From: JANRKF01 sp033763575
Lineage (GTDB): Bacteria; Pseudomonadota; Alphaproteobacteria; Rickettsiales; SXRF01
Direction: 5' to 3'
NCBI GenBank assembly: GCA_033763575.1
Contig: JANRKF010000011.1
Span: 1 to 64,000 of the forward strand
DNA length: 64,000 nucleotides
The translations under genes were made by a program, and so were the position numbers. This document shows, piece by piece, positions 23,231 through 32,500 of the stretch; the stretch's first letter is position 1, and every line of letters begins with the position of its first letter. The notes under the pieces were generated by a model that saw nothing but the letters and a program-made list of their open reading frames with translations, did not search any database and had not been told where the DNA came from.

Positions 23231-25008
23231 CGATCCGCATATTACCGGAGAGTTTGGTCAACCGCATCGCCGCCGGTGAGGTGGTGGAACGGCCGGCATC
23301 GGTGGTGAAAGAGCTGGTCGAAAATGCGCTCGACGCCGGTGCGACCGCGATCGAAGTGGTGATCGAGGACGCAGGAAAAAACCTCATCATCGTGCAGGAT
23401 AACGGCAAGGGCATGAGCCGCGAAGAGCTGACCCTTTCGGTCGCCCGCCATGCCACCTCGAAACTGCCGGGGGACGATCTGCTCAATATCCGGCATTTTG
23501 GGTTTAGAGGTGAAGCGCTGCCTTCCATCGCTTCGGTGTCGCGCATGAAAATCGCCACGCGCCGCGCTGCCGATGCGCATGGCTGGAGCCTGTTGCTCGA
23601 TGGCGGGAAACCGCAGGAGGTGATTCCTGCCACCATGCTGCCGGGCACGCGCATCGAAGTGCGCGATCTGTTTTATACCACCCCGGCGCGGCTGAATTTT
23701 TTAAAAAGCGACCGCAGCGAAGCCGGCAGCGTGCATGAAGTGATGCGTAAATTCGCCATGGTGCATCCGCAGGTGGCGTTTAAATTTTCCTCCGGCGGCA
23801 AAACGCTGCTGAATGTGGCGGCATCCGCTTCGGCGCAGGCGCGTATCGCCGATGTGATGGGGCGTGAATTCGCCGAAAATTCGCTGGCGCTTGCGCATGA
23901 GCGCGGCACGCTTACCCTCTCCGGCTTCGCCTCGCTGCCCACCTATAATATGGGCAATTCCACCTCGCAATATCTGTTCGTGAATGGCCGCCAGGTGCGC
24001 GATAAGCTGTTGCTGGGCGTGGTGAAGGCGGCGTACCAGGATGTGCTGGCGCATGACCGCTACGCGGTGGTGGTGCTGTTCGTGCAGCTGCCCGCCGAGG
24101 ACGTGGATGTGAACGTGCATCCGGCCAAGGCCGAGGTGCGGTTCCGCGATGCGCAAGCGTTGCGCGGTCTCATCATCGGCGCGATCCGTAATGCCATCGG
24201 TGAAGCCGGTTTCCGCGCCTCGAAAGAGGTGGCGGCGGAGGCGCTCGCACGGTTTTCCGCACCGGAGCAGCAATACAGCGCGCCGCTTTTTAACACAGCA
24301 GTGACAACGCAATCTTCCGCTGGGTTTTATGAACACCGTTCGGGTTATGGCGCACCGCCCGCCCACACATTGGTGCCACAGGCACGCGCCACCGAGGCGC
24401 CCGCCATGGCTGCGGATGGCGTCTCCTATCCGCTCGGTGCGGCGCGCACGCAGCTGCACAAAACCTATATCGTTGCCGAAACACCAAGCGGTTTAGTCAT
24501 TGTCGATCAGCATGCCGCGCATGAGCGGCTGGTCTATGAAAAAATGAAAAAAGCCATGGCCGAAAAAGGCATTGCACGGCAGGTGTTACTTATTCCGGAA
24601 GTGGTGGAACTCGAAGCAGTCGCTGCCGAAGCGATCCTCGCACGCGCTGCTGAATTCGCTGAACTCGGCCTCATCATCGAGCCGTTCGGCGGCCATAGCG
24701 TGGTGGTGCGCGAAACACCTGCGCTCTTGGGCGAAGTAAATGTGGTGGCCCTTATCACCGCCCTGGCTGACGATTTGACCGAATATGACGAGGCGATGTC
24801 ATTGGCCGACAAGCTGCAACATGTGTGCGGAACGATGGCCTGCCACAGCTCGATTCGCGCCGGGCGCGAACTCAATATCGCGGAAATGAACGCGCTGCTG
24901 CGGGAAATGGAGCACACCCCGTCTTCCGGCCAATGCAATCATGGACGACCCACTTATATTGAGCTAAAACGTAAGGACATCGAAATATTGTTTGGGCGGC
25001 GCGGATGA
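23227..25008 (+). CDS. mutL: DNA mismatch repair protein MutL
   Basis: 593 aa. N-terminal GHKL ATPase: AAGEVVERPASVVKELVENALDAG, VQDNGKGMSREEL, RHATSKL, FGFRGEALPSIASV; then the S5-like domain NVHPAKAEVRF (about 300). A variable linker spans 330-395, and the C-terminal dimerisation domain carries QLHKTYIVAETPSGLVIVDQHAAHERL and CNHGRPTYIELKRKDIEILF. No DQHA-x2-E-x4-E endonuclease disruption is visible: HAAHERLVYE fits the latent endonuclease form. 4-bp overlaps on both sides. Confidence 0.96.
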   Translation: MTIRILPESLVNRIAAGEVVERPASVVKELVENALDAGATAIEVVIEDAGKNLIIVQDNGKGMSREELTLSVARHATSKLPGDDLLNIRHFGFRGEALPSIASVSRMKIATRRAADAHGWSLLLDGGKPQEVIPATMLPGTRIEVRDLFYTTPARLNFLKSDRSEAGSVHEVMRKFAMVHPQVAFKFSSGGKTLLNVAASASAQARIADVMGREFAENSLALAHERGTLTLSGFASLPTYNMGNSTSQYLFVNGRQVRDKLLLGVVKAAYQDVLAHDRYAVVVLFVQLPAEDVDVNVHPAKAEVRFRDAQALRGLIIGAIRNAIGEAGFRASKEVAAEALARFSAPEQQYSAPLFNTAVTTQSSAGFYEHRSGYGAPPAHTLVPQARATEAPAMAADGVSYPLGAARTQLHKTYIVAETPSGLVIVDQHAAHERLVYEKMKKAMAEKGIARQVLLIPEVVELEAVAAEAILARAAEFAELGLIIEPFGGHSVVVRETPALLGEVNVVALITALADDLTEYDEAMSLADKLQHVCGTMACHSSIRAGRELNIAEMNALLREMEHTPSSGQCNHGRPTYIELKRKDIEILFGRRG

Positions 25009-26000
25009 TTTTTTCCCTCTTCATCACTCTCTCTGCATTCCTGATTGCGCTCATCGGCACGCGGCTTTTAATCCTTGCTTTTCGTGGCCGCCGCATGATG
25101 CTCGACCTGCCGAATGCGCGCAGCAACCACCAGACGCCGGTGCCAAAAGGCGGCGGGCTGGCGGTGGTATTCGCGCTTATCATCCCGATGCTGGTTGCTA
25201 ATATCGAGCTTGCGATCGTGCTCTCGGTGTTGATTCTGGCCGCCGTATCGCTGCTCGACGACCTGATTACGGTGCCGCCGCTGGTGCGTTTGCTGGTTCA
25301 GGTGATTGCGGTGGCGATACCGCTTTCCATCCTGCCCATCGATTTTTCCGGGGGGCTGCTGCCGCCGATGGTCGAAAAAACACTGGTGGGCATTATGTGG
25401 ATATGGTGCATCAACCTGTTTAATTTCATGGATGGCGCCGATGGGCTTTCCGCCGTCGAAATGATATCGGTCGGGCTCGGCATCACTTTCATCATGGTGT
25501 TTGCCGAACAATTCCCCGGTGAGTTGGCCCACTACGCGATGGTCCTCGCTGCTGCAGGCTGTGGCTTCTGGTGGTGGAACCGCCACCCGGCCAAAATATT
25601 CCTGGGTGATGTCGGCAGCATTCCCATCGGCTTTATCATCGGCTATTTATTGCTGCTCACTGCACTTTCCGGCTATCCTGTCGCTGCGCTTATATTGCCG
25701 GGCTATTATTTCGCCGATGCAACCATCACCATTATAAAACGCCTGCTGAAGCGGGAAAAAATATGGCAGGCCCATTCGAGCCACTATTACCAGCAGGCCA
25801 TGCGCAAGGGCTGGAAACACGGTCTGGTGACGCAATATATCGCCGGGGTGAATGTGCTGCTCGGCTTCCTCGCGGTCTATAGCGCGCTCTATCCCGATCT
25901 CAATTTTCTTTTCATTGCGCTTGCCGTCATGGCGGTGTTCATGCTGATGGGATTTTTCCGCCATCACCCCGGCGACTCCACCACCGGGACGCAGAAATGA
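25005..26000 (+). CDS. Glycosyltransferase family 4 (polyprenyl-phosphate sugar-1-phosphate transferase)
   Basis: 331 aa with about ten helices. Moves a sugar-1-phosphate from UDP-sugar to undecaprenyl phosphate, like WecA/WbpL. Blocks: PNARSNHQTPVPKGGGLAVV, SLLDD (catalytic Asp pair), INLFNFMDGADGLS, KIFLGDVGSIPIGF and the cytoplasmic HSSHYYQQA. Overlaps mutL by 4 bp and the dehydratase gene by 4 bp, pointing to O-antigen or glycan initiation together with it. Confidence 0.9.
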   Translation: MIFSLFITLSAFLIALIGTRLLILAFRGRRMMLDLPNARSNHQTPVPKGGGLAVVFALIIPMLVANIELAIVLSVLILAAVSLLDDLITVPPLVRLLVQVIAVAIPLSILPIDFSGGLLPPMVEKTLVGIMWIWCINLFNFMDGADGLSAVEMISVGLGITFIMVFAEQFPGELAHYAMVLAAAGCGFWWWNRHPAKIFLGDVGSIPIGFIIGYLLLLTALSGYPVAALILPGYYFADATITIIKRLLKREKIWQAHSSHYYQQAMRKGWKHGLVTQYIAGVNVLLGFLAVYSALYPDLNFLFIALAVMAVFMLMGFFRHHPGDSTTGTQK

Positions 26001-27883
26001 AGCGGCATTTTAATATCCGCAGTCTCATCGCCGCGCTGCACGATGCGCTGATGGCCTCACTCAGCTTTATCGCCGCGCTGTATCTGCGCCTGGGCGACGA
26101 CCAGCTGTCGTTCTCCGCCGATTATTTCCTGCCGGCGACATTGCTGCTCACCGCCATCTGCATCGCGGTCTTTACCTCGATGCATTTATATCGCGGCCTG
26201 TGGCGGTTTGCTTCGATGCGCGACATGGTGGCGATTGCCAAATCAGTTTCGCTGGCCATGGTGATTTTCGCCGCCTGTATGTTCCTGTTCAATCGCCTAG
26301 AGCATCTGCCGCGCTCGGTGCTGTTCATCAACTGGCTGCTGCTGATGTTTATGCTCGCCGCCCCGCGTTTCGCCTATCGCTCGCTCAAAGACCGCACGCT
26401 GCTTTGGGAAATGACGCTGGAGGAAAAAGCGAAAATTCCGGTGCTGGTGATCGGCGCTACCGGGCTCGCCGAGCAATTCATCCAGGATATGTCGCGTGAT
26501 CCGCGCACCGGCTACCGTGTGGTCGGCATCCTCGATAACGACGCGCAGCGCCATCACCGCACCCTGCATCGCACCCGTATTTACGGCAGCGTGGCGATGC
26601 TGCCGGAGGTGCTGAAATCGCTCACCCGAAAGGGCAGGCGTCCGCATAAAATCCTGATCGCCGATCCGCATTTAAGCGGCGATGAAATCAAACGCCTGAT
26701 GGAAATGGCGGACGAGGAAGCGCTGCCGGTGGCGCGCATTCCACGCTTAAGCGACTTCAAACAGCATTTTGACGAGAAGCTCGATGTCCAGCCGATTGCG
26801 CTGGAAGATTTGCTCGGCCGTCCGCAAATGCCGCTCGACCGTGCCTCCATGCGTTCGCTGATTGCCGGGAAACGCGTGCTGGTTACGGGAGCGGGCGGCA
26901 GTATCGGCAGCGAACTGGTGCGCCAGCTCGTCTCCTACCGCCCGGAGAAATTGCTTTTACTCGATGCCTGCGAATATAATTTATATGAAATCAAACGCGC
27001 CGCCGATGCGCTGGGCGATGCCAAAAAAATCACCGGCCTGCTGGGCGATGTCCGCGACGAGCAACTCATCGCCCATCTTTTCCTTGAGCATAAACCGGAG
27101 ATCGTATTTCACGCCGCCGCCATCAAACATGTGCCGCTGGCGGAGGAAAACCCGGAAGAGGCGATCCTCACCAATATCTTCGGCACGAAGCTGGTCGCCG
27201 ATGCCTGTGCGCGGCATGCGGTTGCCGATATGGTGATGATTTCGACCGACAAGGCGGTGAATCCCACCAATGTCATGGGTGCAACGAAGAAACTCGCCGA
27301 GTCCTATTGCCAGGCCTTGGCCCGCAACCATCCCGCCACCCGTTTTTCAACCGTGCGCTTCGGCAATGTGCTGGGTTCGACCGGCTCGGTCGTACCGCTT
27401 TTCGCCGAGCAGATCGTAGGCGGCGGGCCGGTGACGGTGACGCATCCCGACATGACGCGCTATTTCATGACCATCCGCGAGGCGGTGGAGCTGGTGTTGC
27501 AGGCCGCCGCCATCGGCGCTTCCATGCCCGGCGAGCGCGGTCATATTTTTGTGCTCGATATGGGAAGCCCGGTGAAGATCGCCGACCTGGCCACGCAGAT
27601 GATCAAGCTGGCCGGCCACGCGCCGGAAGACATCGCCATTATTTATACCGGCCTGCGCCCGGGTGAAAAGCTGCATGAGGAATTGTTCCATGATGCCGAA
27701 ACGCTCGAAAAAACGCCGCATGCCAGCATATTCCTTGCCAGCTCGCGCACGAGCGTCTATAGCGAGATTTCCCCGGCGCTGGAAAAACTGAAAGCGGCAA
27801 GTCTTGCCCGCCAGCGCGTGCAGGCCGTATCGCTTTTGAAGGCGCTGGTGCCGGAATTTAACCCCTTGTCGAATGTTGCCTGA
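25997..27883 (+). CDS. CapD/WbpM/PglF-type nucleotide-sugar 4,6-dehydratase
   Basis: 628 aa. Four N-terminal membrane helices (to about residue 120), a first Rossmann-like domain (VLVIGATGLAEQFIQDM), then the catalytic SDR domain with VLVTGAGGSIGSELVRQL at about 292-309. STDKAVNPTNVMGATKKLAE shows the M-x-x-x-K form of the active site typical of these dehydratases. Makes UDP-4-keto-6-deoxy-HexNAc for rare-sugar synthesis. Coupled to the GT4 gene upstream; purH follows 3 bp later. Confidence 0.93.
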   Translation: MKRHFNIRSLIAALHDALMASLSFIAALYLRLGDDQLSFSADYFLPATLLLTAICIAVFTSMHLYRGLWRFASMRDMVAIAKSVSLAMVIFAACMFLFNRLEHLPRSVLFINWLLLMFMLAAPRFAYRSLKDRTLLWEMTLEEKAKIPVLVIGATGLAEQFIQDMSRDPRTGYRVVGILDNDAQRHHRTLHRTRIYGSVAMLPEVLKSLTRKGRRPHKILIADPHLSGDEIKRLMEMADEEALPVARIPRLSDFKQHFDEKLDVQPIALEDLLGRPQMPLDRASMRSLIAGKRVLVTGAGGSIGSELVRQLVSYRPEKLLLLDACEYNLYEIKRAADALGDAKKITGLLGDVRDEQLIAHLFLEHKPEIVFHAAAIKHVPLAEENPEEAILTNIFGTKLVADACARHAVADMVMISTDKAVNPTNVMGATKKLAESYCQALARNHPATRFSTVRFGNVLGSTGSVVPLFAEQIVGGGPVTVTHPDMTRYFMTIREAVELVLQAAAIGASMPGERGHIFVLDMGSPVKIADLATQMIKLAGHAPEDIAIIYTGLRPGEKLHEELFHDAETLEKTPHASIFLASSRTSVYSEISPALEKLKAASLARQRVQAVSLLKALVPEFNPLSNVA

Positions 27884-27886
27884 CCC

Positions 27887-29425
27887 ATGATTACACGCGC
27901 TTTACTCTCCGTTTCCGATAAAACCGGCCTCATTGAATTCGCCACATTCCTTGCCGCGCAGAAAATCGAACTGCTCTCGACCGGCGGCACGGCGAAGGCC
28001 CTGCGCGACGCCGGGCTTGCCGTGGTCGATGTGTCGAACCATACCGGATTCCCCGAAATCATGGACGGGCGCGTGAAAACCCTGCACCCGAAAATTCATG
28101 GCGGCCTGCTTGCGGTGCGTGATGACGCTGAACATAAAAAAGCCATGCAGAAGCACGATATCGCGCCGATCGACCTGGTCGTCATTAATTTATATCCGTT
28201 CGAGGCGACCGTAAAAAAAGGCGCCGGCTTTGCCGAATGCATCGAGAATATCGATATTGGCGGGCCGAGCATGGTGCGCTCCTCGGCCAAAAACCATGCC
28301 TATGTCACCGTGCTCACCGACCCGGCGGATTATGCTGCGGTGATGGAAGAAATGAAGGCGAATAAAAATGCTACGCTGCCGGAAACGCGCAAGAAACTTG
28401 CGGCCAAGGCCTTCGCCCGCACGGCGGCGTATGATGCGGCGATCAGCGGCTGGTTCGCAGGCGCGCTCAGCGATCCGTTCCCGGAGCGCTTTACCGTAAG
28501 CGGCGTGCGCATGAACGCGCTGCATTATGGCGAAAACCCGCACCAGCAGGCGGCGTTTTATGCCACCGGCGAGGAAGAAATCTCGCTCGCAAGCGCGAAG
28601 CAGGTGCAGGGCGCGGCGCTTAGCTATAACAACCTGAACGATGCCTCGGCAGCCTTCGAACTGGTGCGCGAATTTTCCGAACCGGCGGTGGCGATTATCA
28701 AACATGCCAACCCGTGCGGCGTGGCGGTGGGGAGCAATCTGGTGGATGCATTTACGCGTGCGCTGGCCTGCGATCCGGTGAGTGCGTATGGCGGCATTAT
28801 CGCCGTGAACCGGCCCATCGACGAAGCATTTGTCGCAGCGCTCGGAAAGTTGTTTTTAGAAGTGATGATTGCGCCCGCAGCCGACGATGCGGCGCTTGCC
28901 GCGCTCTCAGGCCGCAAAAAACTGAAACTCCTACTCACCGGCAGCATTCCGGAACCGGCATCGCGCAAGCTGGTGAAATCCATTTCCGGTGGGTTTTTAG
29001 TGCAGGACGAAGATAGTATCGTCACCCGCGATGCGCCAAAAACCGTTACCAAAAAACCCGTTTCAAACGCCGAAATGGATGATTTGCAGTTTGCCTTCAC
29101 CGTCGCCAAACATGTCAAATCCAACGCCATCGTATTGGTGAAGGATAAGGCGACCATCGGCATCGGCGCCGGTCAGATGAGCCGTATCGATTCCACCCGC
29201 ATCGCCTGCATTAAAGCAGCAGAAGCCGGGATTTCCACGCAAGGCTCGGTGCTGGCGTCCGATGCGTTTTTCCCCTTTGCCGATAATGTCGAGCTCGCTG
29301 CGAAAGAAGGCATCGCCGCCATCATCCAGCCCGGCGGCTCGATTCGCGATGAGGATGTCATCTCCAAGGCCGACGAGCATGATATCGGCATGGTGTTTAC
29401 CGGAATTAGGCACTTCAGGCATTGA
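27887..29425 (+). CDS. purH: Bifunctional AICAR transformylase / IMP cyclohydrolase
   Basis: 512 aa. Final two steps of purine synthesis. N-terminal MGS-like cyclohydrolase domain: LLSVSDKTGLIEFATFL, STGGTAKALRDAG, EIMDGRVKTLHPKIHGGLL; AICAR domain: LRYGENPHQ-like MNALHYGENPHQQAAFY, SYNNLNDASAAFELV, AIIKHANPCGVAVG, and C-terminal SDAFFPFADNVELAAKEG, IIQPGGSIRDEDVI. Likely last gene of the pgi-mutL-glycan run. Confidence 0.97.
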   Translation: MITRALLSVSDKTGLIEFATFLAAQKIELLSTGGTAKALRDAGLAVVDVSNHTGFPEIMDGRVKTLHPKIHGGLLAVRDDAEHKKAMQKHDIAPIDLVVINLYPFEATVKKGAGFAECIENIDIGGPSMVRSSAKNHAYVTVLTDPADYAAVMEEMKANKNATLPETRKKLAAKAFARTAAYDAAISGWFAGALSDPFPERFTVSGVRMNALHYGENPHQQAAFYATGEEEISLASAKQVQGAALSYNNLNDASAAFELVREFSEPAVAIIKHANPCGVAVGSNLVDAFTRALACDPVSAYGGIIAVNRPIDEAFVAALGKLFLEVMIAPAADDAALAALSGRKKLKLLLTGSIPEPASRKLVKSISGGFLVQDEDSIVTRDAPKTVTKKPVSNAEMDDLQFAFTVAKHVKSNAIVLVKDKATIGIGAGQMSRIDSTRIACIKAAEAGISTQGSVLASDAFFPFADNVELAAKEGIAAIIQPGGSIRDEDVISKADEHDIGMVFTGIRHFRH

Positions 29426-29433
29426 TCTTTATA

Positions 29434-29530
29434 GTGTCCTCGCGATTTCCTTTTGAAATCGCATGGGACGCGCTTCGCCGCTCATGGCTGGCTCGCGCTG
29501 CTGCGCTCTCCTCACCATTTTATGTGGTGA
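29434..29530. other. Hairpin-rich spacer between purH and gdh
   Basis: Two hairpins: GCGATTT...AAATCGC near 29441-29462 and TCACCA-TTTTATG-TGGTGA at 29512-29530, the latter overlapping the gdh stop. The stretch between reads like a worn version of the R-element core (GCGCTTCGCCGCTCATGG...CTGCGCTCTC) but lacks the GTAC hairpin. Confidence 0.35.
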
Positions 29531-32500
29531 ACTTCGCGGCGATCTTACTGTAAATCGCGGCTACCGCATCTTCCGGAATATGGTTCTCACCCGCCAGGTG
29601 TACGATATCGAACGCGGTGCTATAGACATCCATATTGGCAATAAACTGCGCGAGCGCAGCAGGCGCTCCCTGGGCAACGAGCGCCGCCGATTTTTCCTGG
29701 TCGTCGGCGGAGGGTTTCATCACTGCCATGCGTTTTTGCGCAGGCTGGATGATGCGCGTTTTAATATCATCGATGTCAAGAGGATGCGCCATGTTGGCAA
29801 GCAGCCAGATGACACGCTCGCGGATGAAGGCGCCAAGGCGCGTGAATAATTCCGCCTGCTGTGCCACCGGGATTTTCCCGGTGAGCGCGTCGAGTTGCTT
29901 CCAGTGCACGCGCAAATTAAACGCATCGCGCACGATGGCATAACCCACCGCAATATCGCTGGCATCGGCATGGTACGTTTCCATCAGCTCATTCACAAAG
30001 GTGCAGCCCATGCGGTTCACAAGCGAATTGGTGAGCATGGTACCGATGATTTCACGCCGCAGCGGATGGGCAAGAATCGCCTCGCGGTAATCGCGCTGCA
30101 TCACTTCCGGGAAATAATGCATCAGCTCGTCTTCAAAATAGACATGGTCCAGCAGGTCGCTTTCCACCAGCGACTTATATAAATCCATTTTGCTGTAGGC
30201 GAGCAGCACCGCGAGTTCCGGACGGGTGAGTGCCAGCCCTTTGGTTTTCATCTCGGCGAGGAATTGGTCCGTGGGTAGATATTCGACGCTGCGGGTGAGT
30301 GCGCCTTTGGCTTCCAGCACATGCATCAGCCGCGCCTGCGCGTCGAGTCCGGCGCCACCTTGCTGTTCGGCGATGGTGAGCGCAAGCGTTTGCAGGCTGT
30401 TATCTTTCAGCACCAGCTCGGCCACTTCGTCGGTCATCGCCTCCAGCACCATATCGCGTTTTTCGATGGTGAGCGCGCCGCTGGCGAGTAAATAGCTGAA
30501 AGTGATTTTGATATTCACTTCATGATCCGAGCAATCGACGCCGGCGGAATTATCGATGGCATCGGTGTTGATGCGCCCGCCGCTTCTTGCATATTCGATA
30601 CGGCCTTTTTGCGTGAAGCCGAGATTACCGCCTTCGCCGACCACCTTGCAGCGCAGCTCCCTGCCGTTTACCCGCACCGCGTTATTGGCGCGGTCTCCGA
30701 CTTGTTCATGGCTCTCATCCTCAGCTTTGACATAGGTGCCGATACCGCCGTTCCATAGCAGATCGACCGGCGCCACCAGAATTGCGCGGATGAGTTCATC
30801 CGGTGCAATTTTGTTTTTGCTGATGCCGAGCGCCTGCATCGCCTCCGGCGAAAGCTCGATGAATTTTGCTGAACGCTCGTAGATACCACCGCCCTTGGAG
30901 AGCAGTGCCGCATCGTAATCCCTCCAGCTGGAGCGGGGCAGCTTGAACAGCCGCTCACGCTCGGTGAAACTGACTGCCGCATCCGGCGTCGGGTCGATAA
31001 AAATATGCATATGGTTGAAGGCGGCAACCAACTTCGTATGCCTGGAAAGCAGCATGCCATTGCCGAATACATCGCCTCCCATATCGCCGATGCCGACGCA
31101 GGTGAAATCTTCCCGCGCCACATCGCGCCCTTTTTCATGGAAGTGACGCGCCACGGAAATCCACGCGCCGCGCGCGGTGATGGCCATTTTCTTGTGGTCA
31201 TAGCCGGCCGACCCGCCGGAGGCGAAGGCATCGTTCAGCCAGAAGCCGTAAGCGTTCGATACACCGTTGGCGATATCGGAAAAGCTCGCGGTGCCTTTGT
31301 CGGCGGCGACCACCAGGTAAGGATCATCGCCATCATGCCGCACGACCTGTGACGGCGTTACCACTCCGCTTGCCGTGCGGTTGTCGGTGATGTCGAGCAG
31401 GCCTTGCAGGTAGAGCGTGTAGCAGCTGATCGCTTCTGTTTGCAGCGCCTCGCGGTCGCCTCCGTTCGGCGCTTTTTTCAACACGAAACCGCCCTTCGAT
31501 CCCACCGGAACGATCACGGCATTTTTCACCATCTGCGCTTTCATCAGCCCCAGCACTTCGGTGCGGAAATCGTCCGGTCGGTCGGACCAGCGCAGCCCGC
31601 CGCGCGCCACTTTCCCGCCGCGCAAATGAATGCCTTCCACACGCGGGCTATAAACAAAAATCTCGGCAAACGGCACCGGCAGCGGCAAATCGGGTATGGC
31701 CGGCGAATCGAATTTAAACGAGAGCACCGCCTTGTCGGGCTGATAATAATTGGTGCGCGTCATCGCCATGATTATCTGGCTGAAGGTGCGCAGGATCCGG
31801 TCGTAGGCGGCGCTGGCGACTTCCTCCAGCGCCTTATCGATCGCGCTTTTGAGGCTATGGATTTTCACATCGCGCTGCAGGGTTTCCGGCGAGAAACGCG
31901 CATGGAAAAGCTCGACGATCTGTTTGGCAAGCAAGGGATGTTTGCACAGCGCCTGTGCGACCGCGCCTTGCGAGATACCCCAGCCGGTTTGTTTCAAATA
32001 TTTAGTAAGCGCCCGCAGCAGGCTCGCTTCGCGGAAATTGATCCCGGCAAGGAGCACCAGCGCGTTGATGCGGTCATTTTCGATCACGCCCTGCCAGCTT
32101 GCCAGAAGCGCTTTTTCCGTTGCATCGGCGAGCGGCGCAATCCGGGTGATGGTGGCGGGAAGCTGCAATTTGAAATCGCGGATCCAGATGCGGTTTTCAA
32201 CTCCCATGGGCGAGACCAGATAGGGTTGCTCCTCGATTACACGGAAGCCGGCATTTTCAAGAATGGGGAGAATGTCGGAGAGCGCGATCTGCGTCGTCGG
32301 GTTATAGATTTTCAGATGGGCGAATTGTTCGTCCTGATCCAGCTGATACAGCTTCACCGCTAGCCCGCCCTTGGTCATGGCGATTTCCGCTTCCTCAATA
32401 TCATGGCAGCAGGCCGCCGCATCGTGGCTGGCGATATAGGAGGGCGGGAATGCTTCGGCATAGCGCTTGTGCAAGGCGAGCGCTTTCGGCTCATCGTGCC

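Noticed and set aside
31404..32363. A 319-codon + strand frame within gdh
   Set aside because: Shadow of the NAD-GDH gene, which has catalytic motifs on the other strand.
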